This document shows, one piece after another, positions 8,891-17,233 of a DNA stretch of 64,000 bases. A program made the position numbers and the translations under genes. Within the stretch, counting starts at the first letter, position 1. Every line of letters begins with the position of its first letter. Source of the stretch: Lachnospiraceae bacterium (lineage in GTDB: Bacteria; Bacillota; Clostridia; Lachnospirales; Lachnospiraceae); NCBI GenBank assembly GCA_015056865.1, contig SVFM01000008.1, forward strand, positions 35,100-99,099, written 5' to 3'. The notes under the pieces are model-generated. The model did not search any database and had not been told where the DNA came from. It saw nothing but the letters and a program-made list of their open reading frames with translations.

Positions 8891-10073
8891 GGATATCCTC
8901 CCCTCTGTATCTGGCAATGGCAGCGCAGTCTTTGTCGCCTCTGCCGGAAACGGTAATTACAATGATTTGATCTTTTTGCATGGTGGGAGCAAGCTTCAGG
9001 GCATGGGCCACAGCATGAGCTGACTCAATGGCCGGAATAATGCCTTCTGTCTTGGCCAGATACTCAAAAGCGCATACGGCTTCCTCGTCGGTCACAGGTA
9101 CATACTGTGCCCGGCCTATGTCATAGAGATAGGCATGTTCGGGACCCACACCGGGATAGTCCAGGCCGGCGGAAATAGAGTATACCGGTGCAATCTGGCC
9201 GTATTGGTCTTGACAGAAGTAGGATTTCATACCATGGAAGATACCAACTTTGCCGGTGGAAATGGTTGCCGCAGTTTCGAAAGTGTCTATGCCTCTGCCT
9301 GCAGCCTCGCAGCCGATCAGCTGCACATCTTTGTCCTCAATAAAATGATAAAAACTGCCGATGGCGTTGGAACCGCCGCCCACACAGGCCAAAACAGCAT
9401 CGGGAAGCCGGCCTTCTTTTTGTAGGATCTGTTCCTTGATCTCTTTGGAAATGACGGCCTGAAAATCTCGTACAATGGTGGGGAAAGGATGAGGGCCCAT
9501 GACAGAACCCAGGCAGTAGTGGGTGTCATGAATACGGGTGCTCCATTCCCGCATAGCTTCTGAAACAGCATCTTTTAAGGTTGCCGTACCGCTTTTCACA
9601 GGGATGACCTGGGCGCCCAAAAGGCGCATGCGGTAAACATTGAGTGCTTGCCTAATGGTATCCTCCTCGCCCATAAAAACCACACATTCCATGCCCATCA
9701 ATGCAGCCGCGGTGGCAGTGGCAACACCATGTTGTCCAGCTCCTGTCTCTGCGATCAGGCGGGTCTTTCCCATTTTTTTGGCAAGCAGAGCCTGCCCCAG
9801 TACATTGTTGATCTTGTGTGCACCGGTGTGGTTTAAGTCCTCGCGTTTGAGGTAAATTTTGGCGCCACCCAGATCCTTTGACATTTTCTCGGCAAAGTAA
9901 AGGCGGGAAGGCCTTCCTGCGTATTCGTTAAAAAGCTCTGAGAGCTCACGGTTAAACCCGGGATCGTTTTTATAATAGTTGTAGGCTTCCTCCAACTCGA
10001 GGATTGCATTCATGAGAGATTCGGGTATGTATTGTCCGCCGTGAATGCCGAAACGGCCGTTGGGATTGGTCAT
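8883..10073 (-). CDS. trpB: Tryptophan synthase beta subunit
   Basis: 396 residues, a normal TrpB. It joins indole and serine using PLP. The Schiff-base lysine lies in HTGAHKINN, the catalytic Glu in AETGAGQHG, and the phosphate-binding loop is [10 protein letters not shown]. The ATG at 10073 has AAAGGAAA upstream; the open frame upstream of it is leader sequence. It overlaps trpA by eight bases. No other trp biosynthesis gene is present, and the operon is preceded by a Trp T-box. The pairing with a divergent TrpA suggests use of external indole (inference). Confidence 0.96.
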   Translation of the reverse strand: MTNPNGRFGIHGGQYIPESLMNAILELEEAYNYYKNDPGFNRELSELFNEYAGRPSRLYFAEKMSKDLGGAKIYLKREDLNHTGAHKINNVLGQALLAKKMGKTRLIAETGAGQHGVATATAAALMGMECVVFMGEEDTIRQALNVYRMRLLGAQVIPVKSGTATLKDAVSEAMREWSTRIHDTHYCLGSVMGPHPFPTIVRDFQAVISKEIKEQILQKEGRLPDAVLACVGGGSNAIGSFYHFIEDKDVQLIGCEAAGRGIDTFETAATISTGKVGIFHGMKSYFCQDQYGQIAPVYSISAGLDYPGVGPEHAYLYDIGRAQYVPVTDEEAVCAFEYLAKTEGIIPAIESAHAVAHALKLAPTMQKDQIIVITVSGRGDKDCAAIARYRGEDIHE

Positions 10074-10129
10074 GACGATTTTTCCTTTCTTTGTGTGATT
10101 TTCCAGCGCCTGTAAAAAGTCTTCTGCCA

Positions 10130-10421
10130 GAAATAAAAATGTCCTTGACAGAAAGATTGTTTCTGTCAAGGACGAATAAATTATCCGCGGTGCCACCTTG
10201 AATTCATGGGCAAGCCCATGCGCTTTAGCAGGATACTGATATACCCCCGGCAACTGACGTATGCCCACACGTTGCAGAATACTCTGTGATATTTCACATT
10301 TGACTGCACCCTCAGCGGTCCATTTGACAACTTGTTTCTTGTCCGGTTCTCAGCATCCCGGGCTCTCTGTGTAGGCATCATTGCCGTTATCTCCGCGTCA
10401 ACGGTTTGATCTGTTGAATTT
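10130..10421 (-). promoter_or_regulatory. Trp T-box leader
   Basis: On the minus strand the leader has the antiterminator motif AAGGTGGCACCGCGG (10185-10199), followed by a terminator hairpin with a 14-bp stem (10141-10154 with 10160-10173) and a T run. The probable specifier codon is TGG at 10320-10322 in the context AATGGACC, matching Trp. Uncharged tRNA-Trp would allow read-through into trpBA. Confidence 0.93.
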
Positions 10422-10427
10422 TGTTGC

Positions 10428-10457
10428 ATTGTAACATTATTTTATGACTGTTGTCAA
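10428..10457 (-). promoter_or_regulatory. Promoter of the trpBA T-box transcript
   Basis: Minus-strand TTGACA (10452-10457), an 18-base spacer and TACAAT (10428-10433), placed immediately upstream of the T-box leader. Confidence 0.8.
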
Positions 10458-10521
10458 GAGAATTTTTACCACCCGGCGACTTGATTTTACTACACATCTT
10501 TGTTACACTTATAAGCGGTTA

Positions 10522-10727
10522 CAGGCGTTTGAAAAATCAGGCTGGCCGGGGTGCAGGGATCTAACAGGGCGTCGATAGGCCCTTGAAAAACACCGGCACT
10601 TGATTTTCTCAAGCAATGTGCGTCGAGAAAATCTTAGTACCGTTGTGTTTTTCGCGGAGTGAAAACGTGCCTGAGACGCCCTGTTAGATCCCTGCACCCC
10701 GGCTAACCTGATTTTTCGAACACCTGG
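10522..10727 (+). repeat. Dispersed palindromic element, copy B
   Basis: Arms of about 52 bases (10522-10573 and 10675-10727) enclose a full-length core (about 10578-10672) with CCCTTGAAAAACACCGGCAC, TTAGTACCG and TTTTTCGCGGAGTG. The inner hairpin uses GATTTTCTC paired with GAGAAAATC, a nine-base stem that differs from the other copies yet stays paired. It ends 32 bases before the pgi start codon and lies in the divergent trp/pgi intergenic region. Confidence 0.92.
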
Positions 10728-10759
10728 CAATGGTTTATTTAGTAGAGAGGAGCAAATAT

Positions 10760-12109
10760 ATGAGTGCAAAAGTAACATTTGACTATTCAAAAGCAGGCGC
10801 TTTTATTTCCGCATCTGAAGTGGAGAAGATGAAAAAGATTGCGTTGGACGCGAAGGATGTATTGGTTGGTAGAAGCGGTGACGGCAGTGATTATCTGGGA
10901 TGGATTGATCTGCCCGTAGATTATGATAAAGAGGAATTTGACAGGATCAAAAAGGCAGCACAGAAGATTACCCAGGACAGCGAGGTGCTGGTAGTCATCG
11001 GTATTGGAGGATCCTATCTGGGAGCCAGAGCCACCATTGAATTTTTGGGGCACAGCTTTTACAATGTGCTGGATCCCAGTGTCCGTAAGACACCGGAAAT
11101 CTATTATGCGGGAAATTCCATCAGCACGACTTATTTGAAGGACCTGATCCAGGTGATCGGTGACAGAGATTTTTCTGTGAATGTGATTTCTAAGTCCGGT
11201 ACCACAACGGAGCCGGCTATTGCGTTCCGTATCTTTAAGGAGTTGCTTGAAAAGAAGTATGGCAAGGCAGAAGCGGCAAAGCGTATTTATGCCACCACTG
11301 ACAAGGCCCGTGGGGCGCTGAAGAAGCTGGCTGACGAGGAGGGGTATGAGACTTTTGTAGTACCGGATGATGTGGGCGGCAGATACTCTGTGCTCACTGC
11401 AGTAGGATTATTGCCTATTGCAGTCAGCGGTGCAGACATCGATCAGCTGATGGCAGGTGCGACAAGTGCCAGAAAGCGTTGTCTGGAGAGTTCTTTTGAG
11501 GAAAATGATGCCCTGCAGTACGCAGCTTTGCGTAATATACTGATGCGCAAGGGCAAATCTGTGGAGATTCTGGCCAATTATGAGCCTCGTGTACACTACG
11601 TGTCTGAGTGGTGGAAGCAGCTTTACGGGGAGAGCGAGGGCAAAGACCAGAAGGGTATCTTCCCCGCCAGTGTGGATCTGACAACAGATCTGCATTCCAT
11701 GGGTCAGTTTATTCAGGATGGCGCCAGGATTTTGTTTGAGACCGTTATTGAGATTGAAAATTGCGATGAAGAGCTAATCATCGGTGAAGAGCCTGTAGAT
11801 TTGGATGGTCTGAACTACTTGGCCGGCCAGAACCTGGATTTTGTCAACAAGAGTGCTATGAATGGTACGATTCTGGCACATACCGACGGGCAGGTACCCA
11901 ATTTTATGGTGAAGATTCCCAAGGCCAATGAGTTTTATTTGGGTGAGTTGTTCTACTTCTTTGAGTTTGCATGTGGTGTCAGCGGCTATATCAATGGGGT
12001 AAATCCTTTTGACCAGCCCGGTGTGGAGAGTTACAAGAAGAACATGTTTGCACTCCTTGGCAAGCCCGGCTATGAGGCTCAGAGAGCGGAATTAATGAAA
12101 AGGCTGTAA
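10760..12109 (+). CDS. pgi: Glucose-6-phosphate isomerase
   Basis: 449 residues, typical of the short bacterial/archaeal-like Firmicutes form. It interconverts glucose-6-phosphate and fructose-6-phosphate in the cytosol. The SIS-fold phosphate loop [13 protein letters not shown] and the signature region [10 protein letters not shown] with its catalytic Glu are present. The ATG at 10760 has AGAGGAG about seven bases upstream. Element B sits directly ahead of this ribosome site, so any pgi promoter must lie before or inside the element. Confidence 0.96.
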   Translation: MSAKVTFDYSKAGAFISASEVEKMKKIALDAKDVLVGRSGDGSDYLGWIDLPVDYDKEEFDRIKKAAQKITQDSEVLVVIGIGGSYLGARATIEFLGHSFYNVLDPSVRKTPEIYYAGNSISTTYLKDLIQVIGDRDFSVNVISKSGTTTEPAIAFRIFKELLEKKYGKAEAAKRIYATTDKARGALKKLADEEGYETFVVPDDVGGRYSVLTAVGLLPIAVSGADIDQLMAGATSARKRCLESSFEENDALQYAALRNILMRKGKSVEILANYEPRVHYVSEWWKQLYGESEGKDQKGIFPASVDLTTDLHSMGQFIQDGARILFETVIEIENCDEELIIGEEPVDLDGLNYLAGQNLDFVNKSAMNGTILAHTDGQVPNFMVKIPKANEFYLGELFYFFEFACGVSGYINGVNPFDQPGVESYKKNMFALLGKPGYEAQRAELMKRL

Positions 12110-12126
12110 TAACGGATAAAATGTTT

Positions 12127-12160
12127 CAGGGGCTGGTCTGCGGACCGGCCCCTGCTTGTT
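12127..12160. terminator. Strong bidirectional terminator
   Basis: A 12-bp stem (12127-12138 with 12143-12154, one G-T pair) with a four-base loop is followed by CTTGTTCT. It separates convergent pgi and the AraC gene. Confidence 0.8.
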
Positions 12161-13033
12161 CTAATTGGATTTTCGGTATTGGCTGGGAGATTGCTTTTTT
12201 AGTTCTTTAAAGGTTTTGGCAAAGTAGGCGCTGTTGGAAAAACCGGTCTGCAGAGCAATCTCAGTGATGGAAAGATCTGTGGTGCGCAGCAGTTTTTCCG
12301 CCATGCGGATGCGATGATCCATCAAATATTCAAAAGGTGTTCTTTGTATACAGTTCTGAAAGCAACGCAGACACTCCCGCCTGCTGATGAAGGCGGCATC
12401 AGCGATTTGATCCAGAGAGAGTTTTTCAGGATAATGATCATGGATAAAGGCAAGCATCAGCTGGATACGCTCCTGGCTTGCTGGTTTTATGGGTTTGGCG
12501 CTATTATCTAATTCCTGTAGCTCTTTGATCAAAAGCAGCCAGATGTCTGAAAAAATATTTCGGGTGTGAAATTCGCTGTATTCTTTCTCTTGCGCTTCGG
12601 CAGCCCGGCGCAACTGTTGCAGGATATTTTGTTGTGTTTCGTTTTCTCCGCAAAAGGAGACTAGTTCAAATTTTTTGTTTTTCAGAACCGGCGCTAAATA
12701 TTTGCTGTCGAAAATACTTCTGTAGTGACTGCCAAGCAACATGGGATGAAACAAATGAGAGTCCCAAAAGGCTCCTGTCTTGGCATCGGCGGGCTCCATG
12801 GTATGTAAAATGTTGGAATTAATAAAAAAACCCTGGTTTTCTTGAAAAATGTAACTTTGTCCAGGCAAGGTTACACGAAGGTTTCCCCGAAGAACATAGC
12901 TGAACTCCACTTCCTCATGCCAGTGCCAGGGTACGGAGGTTTCTCTTCCGTCCACCTTTCTGTATACATAAGGATATTGGGCGGATATGCCAGCCACCTC
13001 TTCCATGTTGTTGTTTTGAATGTTCAGTTTCAT
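12161..13033 (-). CDS. AraC family transcriptional regulator
   Basis: 290 residues. The N-terminal cupin-like sensor domain begins with VPWHWHEEVEFSYVLRG, typical of sugar-sensing members. The C-terminal double helix-turn-helix contains FISRRECLRCFQ and ITEIALQTGFSNSAYFAKTFK. The ATG at 13033 has GGAGG seven bases upstream. It is divergent from the small membrane peptide gene at 13169, so it could control that gene (inference). The ligand is unknown. Confidence 0.92.
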   Translation of the reverse strand: MKLNIQNNNMEEVAGISAQYPYVYRKVDGRETSVPWHWHEEVEFSYVLRGNLRVTLPGQSYIFQENQGFFINSNILHTMEPADAKTGAFWDSHLFHPMLLGSHYRSIFDSKYLAPVLKNKKFELVSFCGENETQQNILQQLRRAAEAQEKEYSEFHTRNIFSDIWLLLIKELQELDNSAKPIKPASQERIQLMLAFIHDHYPEKLSLDQIADAAFISRRECLRCFQNCIQRTPFEYLMDHRIRMAEKLLRTTDLSITEIALQTGFSNSAYFAKTFKELKKQSPSQYRKSN

Positions 13034-13098
13034 TGCGCGGCCTCCATTGCAATATACGGCCATATAATTATAATAGAAGGCATTAAAAGTATATTTTA

Positions 13099-13126
13099 TT
13101 GTTTCTCATTGCGTTATTATTATAGT
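13099..13126 (+). promoter_or_regulatory. Promoter of the small-peptide gene
   Basis: TTGTTT (13099-13104), a 16-base spacer and TATAGT (13121-13126), about 40 bases before the start codon at 13169. Confidence 0.5.
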
Positions 13127-13168
13127 ACAAAGAGAAACAAAAGTAAACACAAAAAGGAGGTAGTTCAT

Positions 13169-13246
13169 ATGTTGATAGTATTTTTAAGTTTGTTTACAGC
13201 AGCACTTTTGGGTCTGGGCCTCTTTGAGGGAAGACTGCAGAACTAA
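13169..13246 (+). CDS. 25-residue single-pass membrane peptide
   Basis: The peptide begins MLIVFLSLFTAALLGLGLFEG and ends RLQN: one hydrophobic helix with a short polar tail. It has a very strong ribosome site (AAAGGAGG, eight bases upstream), a promoter-like sequence and its own terminator at 13265-13305, so it looks like an independent transcription unit of about 170 bases. No family is recognised. A type I toxin or a small membrane regulator are possible; no antisense RNA promoter was identified. It is divergent from the AraC regulator. Confidence 0.6.
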   Translation: MLIVFLSLFTAALLGLGLFEGRLQN

Positions 13247-13264
13247 TAACGACATGGTAAAGAG

Positions 13265-13305
13265 GGCGTCAAAGGTTTATAACCTTTGGCGCCTAAAGTT
13301 TTTTA
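13265..13305 (+). terminator. Rho-independent terminator
   Basis: A 13-bp stem (13265-13277 with 13281-13293) and three-base loop, then TAAAGTTTTTT. It follows the small peptide gene. Confidence 0.88.
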
Positions 13306-13410
13306 TGGGTCAATGATCCAGCAGAAGTGGAAAAGGCTTTGGGCGTTGACATCTGTAAAAGGGTATGGTTGAATAAGGATATAAATAGTTGCAGCAAGGA
13401 GGACACAAGG

Positions 13411-14373
13411 ATGAAGTTGGTTGTGTTGGAAAGAAACAGTGTGGGATTGGATGTGGATATGTCTTGCTTTGAAGCACTGGGGGAGGTAACCTATTATCCC
13501 AATACTTTTACTGTGGAACAAGTGGCGGAGCGTGCGAAGGATGCGGACATTATTATTGCAAACAAAGCGCCTATCAATGAGGCTTCCCTGAAAAATATAC
13601 CCAATGTAAAACTGGTTTGTGAGTTGGCCACGGGATTTGATAACTGTGATCTGAATTATTGTAAAAGCAGAGGTATCAAGGTGACCAATGTAAAGGACTA
13701 TTCTACCTCTATGGTGGCACAGCTTACCATTACTTTGGCCCTTGCTCTGGTACAAAAGCTGGCACACTATGATCAGTATGTGAAATCCGGAGCCTACAGC
13801 GCCCAGGATCGCTTTTCCTATTTTGATGTTCCCTTCTGGGAGTTGGAGGGGAAGACTTGGGGTATTGTGGGTATGGGCAATATCGGTCGCAGAGTAGCGG
13901 GAATTGTATCCGCTTTTGGAGCCAAAGTGATCTTTCACTCTATCACCGGCAGAAGCAGTGTTACGGAGTATGAGCAGGTGGATAAGGAGACATTGCTTCG
14001 GGAGAGTGATTTTTTGTCCTTGCATTGTCCCTTAAGCGATCTGTCCAGAAACTTTATAGATGCAGCAGCTTTGAAACAAATGAAAAAGACGGCTGTGCTC
14101 ATCAATGTGGCCAGAGGTCCGGTGGTAAATAATACAGATTTGTATCACGCACTGGTGGATGGAGAAATTATGGCAGCAGGCCTGGATGTGTTAGAGAAAG
14201 AACCCTTGCGTCCCGAAAATCCCTTAAGCAGACTAAAAGACAGCAATCAGATCATTATTACACCGCATCTGGGTTGGGGAAGTGTAGAGGCTCGGACCAG
14301 ATGCGTCAATGAGGTATACAAAAATATTCAGAGTTTTCTGAGCGGAGTGGACAGGAATGTAGTCAATCCATAA
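13411..14373 (+). CDS. D-2-hydroxyacid dehydrogenase, NAD-binding
   Basis: 320 residues. The nucleotide-binding loop GIVGMGNIGRRV, catalytic Arg in NVARGPVVN, Glu in LDVLEKEPL and His in TPHLGWGS are all present, so it should be active. Substrate cannot be fixed; glycerate/hydroxypyruvate reductase-like is the closest impression. The ATG at 13411 has AAGGAGG nine bases upstream. A broken second copy of its 3' half lies at 16304-16580 (see pseudogene). Confidence 0.92.
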   Translation: MKLVVLERNSVGLDVDMSCFEALGEVTYYPNTFTVEQVAERAKDADIIIANKAPINEASLKNIPNVKLVCELATGFDNCDLNYCKSRGIKVTNVKDYSTSMVAQLTITLALALVQKLAHYDQYVKSGAYSAQDRFSYFDVPFWELEGKTWGIVGMGNIGRRVAGIVSAFGAKVIFHSITGRSSVTEYEQVDKETLLRESDFLSLHCPLSDLSRNFIDAAALKQMKKTAVLINVARGPVVNNTDLYHALVDGEIMAAGLDVLEKEPLRPENPLSRLKDSNQIIITPHLGWGSVEARTRCVNEVYKNIQSFLSGVDRNVVNP

Positions 14374-14424
14374 ACAATAAAAGGAACCTTTTTACGAAAA
14401 GTAAATATAATAATACTGTTAATA

Positions 14425-14610
14425 AATCATCGAGAGGTGGGTCTGGGGTTCGGGGGCAAGGGGGCAGAGAAAGGCCCTTGAAAAACGTCAGCACTTGGAT
14501 TTTTCAAGCTTTTGCGCAGGGAAATCCTTAGTACCGTTACGTTTTTCACGGAGCGCAAGCGTGCCTAAGCTACCCCCTTGCCCCGAACCCCAGACCACCT
14601 CTCAATGATT
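14425..14610 (+). repeat. Dispersed palindromic element, copy C
   Basis: Arms of about 42 bases (14425-14466 and 14571-14610; the left arm has two one-base insertions relative to the right) enclose a core with CCCTTGAAAAACGTCAGCAC, TTAGTACCG and CGTTTTTCACGGAGCG. The inner hairpin is GGATTT paired with AAATCC. It sits between the dehydrogenase and the SOD-like gene and ends 23 bases before the SOD start codon. Confidence 0.92.
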
Positions 14611-14633
14611 CACTATTAAAAGGCGGTATTATT

Positions 14634-15107
14634 ATGTTAGAGCATTTTTACAAGCCTCCCCATGCTGTGGCAACACTCAAGGGAAGCAGAGAATATCCAA
14701 ATATAAATGGGACTGTGGGTTTTTATCAGACCGGGCAGGGTGTGCTGGTGACGGCTGAGGTCACAGGTTTGCCGGCAGCCTCGGACAGATGCGCCAGTCC
14801 TATTTTTGCATTTCATATCCATGAGGGAGGGCGTTGCACCGGCATTGAGACGGATCCCTTTGCTGATGTAGGCTCACATTATAATCCGGAAGGCTGTCAG
14901 CATCCTTATCATGCGGGGGACCTTCCACCTTTATTTGGCAACAATGGTTATGCCTTTTTGGCGTTGGTGACAGATCGATTTACAGTCAGTGAAATCCTTG
15001 GAAAGACGGTTATTATTCACAGCCAGCCGGATGATTTTCACACCCAACCGGCAGGAGGGGCCGGTGCTAAGATCGCCTGTGGAGAGATTCGCAGCCGGTG
15101 GATGTAA
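14634..15107 (+). CDS. Cu/Zn superoxide dismutase-like protein, cytoplasmic
   Basis: 157 residues with the complete SodC metal set: His61, His63, His82 and His129 for copper, His82, His90, His93 and Asp96 for zinc, and the Cys68-Cys149 pair. The arginine that guides superoxide into the active site (Arg143 in eukaryotic numbering) is replaced by Lys146 in GGAGAKIACG. There is no signal peptide, unlike most bacterial SodC. It may be an SOD with altered activity or a copper-binding relative. A small piece of a second copy remains at 16597-16644. Confidence 0.85.
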   Translation: MLEHFYKPPHAVATLKGSREYPNINGTVGFYQTGQGVLVTAEVTGLPAASDRCASPIFAFHIHEGGRCTGIETDPFADVGSHYNPEGCQHPYHAGDLPPLFGNNGYAFLALVTDRFTVSEILGKTVIIHSQPDDFHTQPAGGAGAKIACGEIRSRWM

Positions 15108-15120
15108 TTATTTTTTATTG

Positions 15121-15149
15121 TTGATTTATCGTGTGTTTTGTATTATAAT
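15121..15149 (+). promoter_or_regulatory. Promoter of Rpn unit 1
   Basis: TTGATT (15121-15126), a 17-base spacer and TATAAT (15144-15149). The expected start site, about seven bases downstream, falls on the first base of the left inverted repeat (15156). Confidence 0.7.
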
Positions 15150-15155
15150 TTCATT

Positions 15156-16153
15156 ATAGAATTCCTCTGCGGAACGGATGAACTATGAGATACAAAAAAT
15201 CATTAAAAGAACTTACCATCAAGGATAATTTCCTGTTTGGGGCGGTAATGAGTGACGAGGAGAACTGCCGCTGTCTTCTGGAATTGATTCTGGCCACATC
15301 CATTTCACGGGTAAAAGTGAATAAAGAAAAAAGCATCGTATATCATCCGGGATATAAAGGGATACGGCTGGATGTTTATGCGAGAGATGAGAACAACACC
15401 CGTTATAACGTGGAGATGCAGACCTTGCATAAGCCGGCCCTGGGAAAAAGGGCCCGCTATTACCACAGCCAGATTGATATGGAGCTTTTGCAGGCCGGGG
15501 CAGATTATTCTGAACTGCCGGATACGTATGTGATCTTTATTTGTGACTTTGATCCTTTCGGTGCAGAAAAGTACGTCTACAGTTTTGAGAACAGTTGTCG
15601 GGAGGCGAAGGACGTAAAGCTACGGGAGGGAAGCAAGAGTATCTTTCTAAGCACCTGTGGAACCAATCCCCAAGAGGTATTCCGGCCTATGGTAAAGTTT
15701 TTAAACTATGTGGGTGCGAACCTGAAAAGCAGCACAGAAGATTTTGAAGGTCCCTTTGTGGCCAAGCTGCAAAGAAGTGTGCAGACTGTGAAGGAAAGCA
15801 GAGAACTGGAGGAGCAATACATGCTGTTTGAAGAAATGCTTAGAGATGAAAGAGCAGAAGGAAAGGCGGAAGGAAAGGCGGAAATTCTAATCGACATCTT
15901 ACAGGAACATGGCCCGGTTTCTGCAAGTCTGCAGGAAAGAGTTTTTGCCCAGACAGATCCGGAGATCCTCAGAAGTTGGATTAAAGTAGCAATACATGCA
16001 CAGTCTGTGGAACAATTTGAAAAAGATATCATGTCTTAATTATATGTAAAGATTCTAGATGTTTCCTGCAGGGCGATAAGACCTTGCGGGACATCATCTT
16101 CTTATTCATGCCTGTTCAGGCAATCAATTATCAAAAGAGCAGAGGAATTCTAT
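15156..16153 (+). mobile_element. Rpn unit 1, bounded by 15-bp inverted repeats
   Basis: ATAGAATTCCTCTGC (15156-15170) and its exact reverse complement GCAGAGGAATTCTAT (16139-16153) flank the nuclease gene at 15185-16039. Downstream of the stop lies a small hairpin TGCCTG/CAGGCA. The same arrangement recurs at 22935-23957. The repeats could be transposon ends or 5'-3' pairing elements of the mRNA. Confidence 0.7.
15185..16039 (+). CDS. Rpn family recombination-promoting nuclease (PD-(D/E)XK)
   Basis: 284 residues. The N-terminal part is a PD-(D/E)XK nuclease fold with likely catalytic residues Asp63 (RLDVYA) and the E77-M-Q79 triplet (NVEMQ). The C-terminal part is a charged helix with a short Glu-Gly-Lys-Ala tandem repeat (RAEGKAEGKAE) that varies in number between this protein and its paralogue at 22964. 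Rpn proteins promote RecA-independent recombination, and some act as toxins or in phage defence with a short C-terminal product. The ATG at 15185 follows the leader GGAACGGATGAACT, a weaker ribosome site than in copy 2. Confidence 0.9.
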   Translation: MRYKKSLKELTIKDNFLFGAVMSDEENCRCLLELILATSISRVKVNKEKSIVYHPGYKGIRLDVYARDENNTRYNVEMQTLHKPALGKRARYYHSQIDMELLQAGADYSELPDTYVIFICDFDPFGAEKYVYSFENSCREAKDVKLREGSKSIFLSTCGTNPQEVFRPMVKFLNYVGANLKSSTEDFEGPFVAKLQRSVQTVKESRELEEQYMLFEEMLRDERAEGKAEGKAEILIDILQEHGPVSASLQERVFAQTDPEILRSWIKVAIHAQSVEQFEKDIMS

Positions 16154-16231
16154 TGTTGTATCTCATAGAGTTAAAGAGAATAAAAACATATATGCATGAT
16201 TTGTATTTGTAATAGAATATAACTTAAATAA

Positions 16232-16273
16232 CCACGGAAAAAAGTAGTGATATTATAGAATCATCCGTGGATT
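16232..16273 (+). terminator. Hairpin downstream of Rpn unit 1
   Basis: CCACGGA (16232-16238) pairs with TCCGTGG (16264-16270), followed by ATTT. A related hairpin (AACCATGG with CCGTGGTT) lies at 24069-24105 after Rpn unit 2, so homology between the two Rpn loci extends beyond the inverted repeats. Confidence 0.45.
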
Positions 16274-16303
16274 TGCTTTGGTTAGCTAAAAGCATACACG
16301 ATA

Positions 16304-16580
16304 CGACGGTTGCCAGAATTGTCTCCGCTTTTGGCGTAAAAGTGATCTTCCATTCTGTCACTGGCAAGAGCAGTGTACAGAGTATGAGCAGGTAGATAAG
16401 GAAACCTTGTTGCGAGAGAGCGATTTCTTGCCCCTGTATTGTTCCTTAAGCAGGCTAAAAGACAGCAATCAGATCATCATTACCCTTCATCTGGGCTGGG
16501 GCAGCGTGGAGGTCCGGACCAGATGCGTCAATAAGGTATACAAAAATATTCAAAGTTTCTTAAATGGAGTGCACCGGTAA
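16304..16580 (+). pseudogene. Remnant of a duplicated D-2-hydroxyacid dehydrogenase gene
   Basis: This stretch aligns with the middle and 3' end of the intact gene at 13411-14373 but carries frameshifts and an internal deletion of about 190 bases. The deletion joins the two CCTTAAGC sites found near 14031 and 14221 in the intact copy, so it probably arose by slippage between short direct repeats. There is no start codon region and the frame is broken. Confidence 0.85.
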
Positions 16581-16596
16581 TAAAGCGGATTCCTTT

Positions 16597-16644
16597 GCGG
16601 GTGCCAGGATCGCCTGTGGAGAAATCCGTAGCTGCCGGATGTAA
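16597..16644 (+). pseudogene. Remnant of a duplicated SOD-like gene 3' end
   Basis: About 48 bases match the last codons of the SOD-like gene (GATCGCCTGTGGAGA and following), including the stop codon. It directly follows the dehydrogenase remnant, the same order as the intact pair, but palindromic element C is absent between them. Confidence 0.75.
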
Positions 16645-16657
16645 TATTTGCATAAGG

Positions 16658-16686
16658 TTGACAAGCCTGTCCAATCATAGTACAGT
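16658..16686 (+). promoter_or_regulatory. Promoter TTGACA-17-TACAGT
   Basis: -35 TTGACA (16658-16663), a 17-base spacer and -10 TACAGT (16681-16686), 29 bases before the GtrA start codon. Confidence 0.65.
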
Positions 16687-16715
16687 ATAAGAATAGAACA
16701 TAAGGATGGTGTACT

Positions 16716-17144
16716 ATGATTGGGAAAGTGAAAGCTTTGTATCTGAAACATGAAGAGATCGTCAATTATTTGATCGTAGGTGTGCTCAATACCATAGTGT
16801 CCTGGGCAGCCTGGTTTATCTGTGCTTATACTATATTGGATGCTCAGGTGGTGTGGCAGAATGCGGCGCTCAGCGTGATCTCCTGGGTGGTAGGTGTTGT
16901 CTTTGGTTATTTCATGAACCGGATTTTTGTATTTAAGAGCAAGGAGCCCAACATTTTAAAAGAGTTTCTGCAATTTTCCGGTGGCAGAGTGTCCACCTGG
17001 TTATTGGATCTGGTCATGATGGTGTTGATGGTAAATGTACTGCGGATCAACGAAGCCTTTTCCAAGATCTTTGTATCTGTGTTGGTAATGATCGGAAACT
17101 ATGTGATCAGTAAATTGTTTGTATTTAAGAAGAAACCGGAATGA
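16716..17144 (+). CDS. GtrA family membrane protein
   Basis: 142 residues with four hydrophobic segments and the GtrA pattern (YLIVGVLNTIVSW at the start, FGYFMNRIFVF in the middle, GNYVISKLFVFKK at the end). GtrA proteins are thought to move lipid-linked sugars across the membrane for cell-surface glycosylation. No partner glycosyltransferase is adjacent. The gene lies inside the segment between the two Rpn units. Confidence 0.88.
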   Translation: MIGKVKALYLKHEEIVNYLIVGVLNTIVSWAAWFICAYTILDAQVVWQNAALSVISWVVGVVFGYFMNRIFVFKSKEPNILKEFLQFSGGRVSTWLLDLVMMVLMVNVLRINEAFSKIFVSVLVMIGNYVISKLFVFKKKPE

Positions 17145-17164
17145 AAAGAATAATAATATTGGAA

Positions 17165-17214
17165 AGCCGCCTCCTTCTGTCTAGAAAGTTATCCGTAAAA
17201 AGAAGGAGGCGGCT
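17165..17214. terminator. Bidirectional terminator-like hairpin
   Basis: AGCCGCCTCCTTCT (17165-17178) pairs perfectly with AGAAGGAGGCGGCT (17201-17214) around a 22-base loop. It lies between the convergent GtrA gene and the LRR lipoprotein gene. The T-rich side is on the minus strand. Confidence 0.7.
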
Positions 17215-17233
17215 GTATCCATATACAAAACGA

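Noticed and set aside
10074..10268. N-terminal extension of TrpB
   Set aside because: The upstream open frame is T-box leader and terminator; the family start [13 protein letters not shown] has its own ribosome site.
15156..16153. Classical insertion sequence
   Set aside because: The only gene is an Rpn nuclease, not a DDE or tyrosine transposase, and I see no clear target duplication; kept as a possible mobile unit only.
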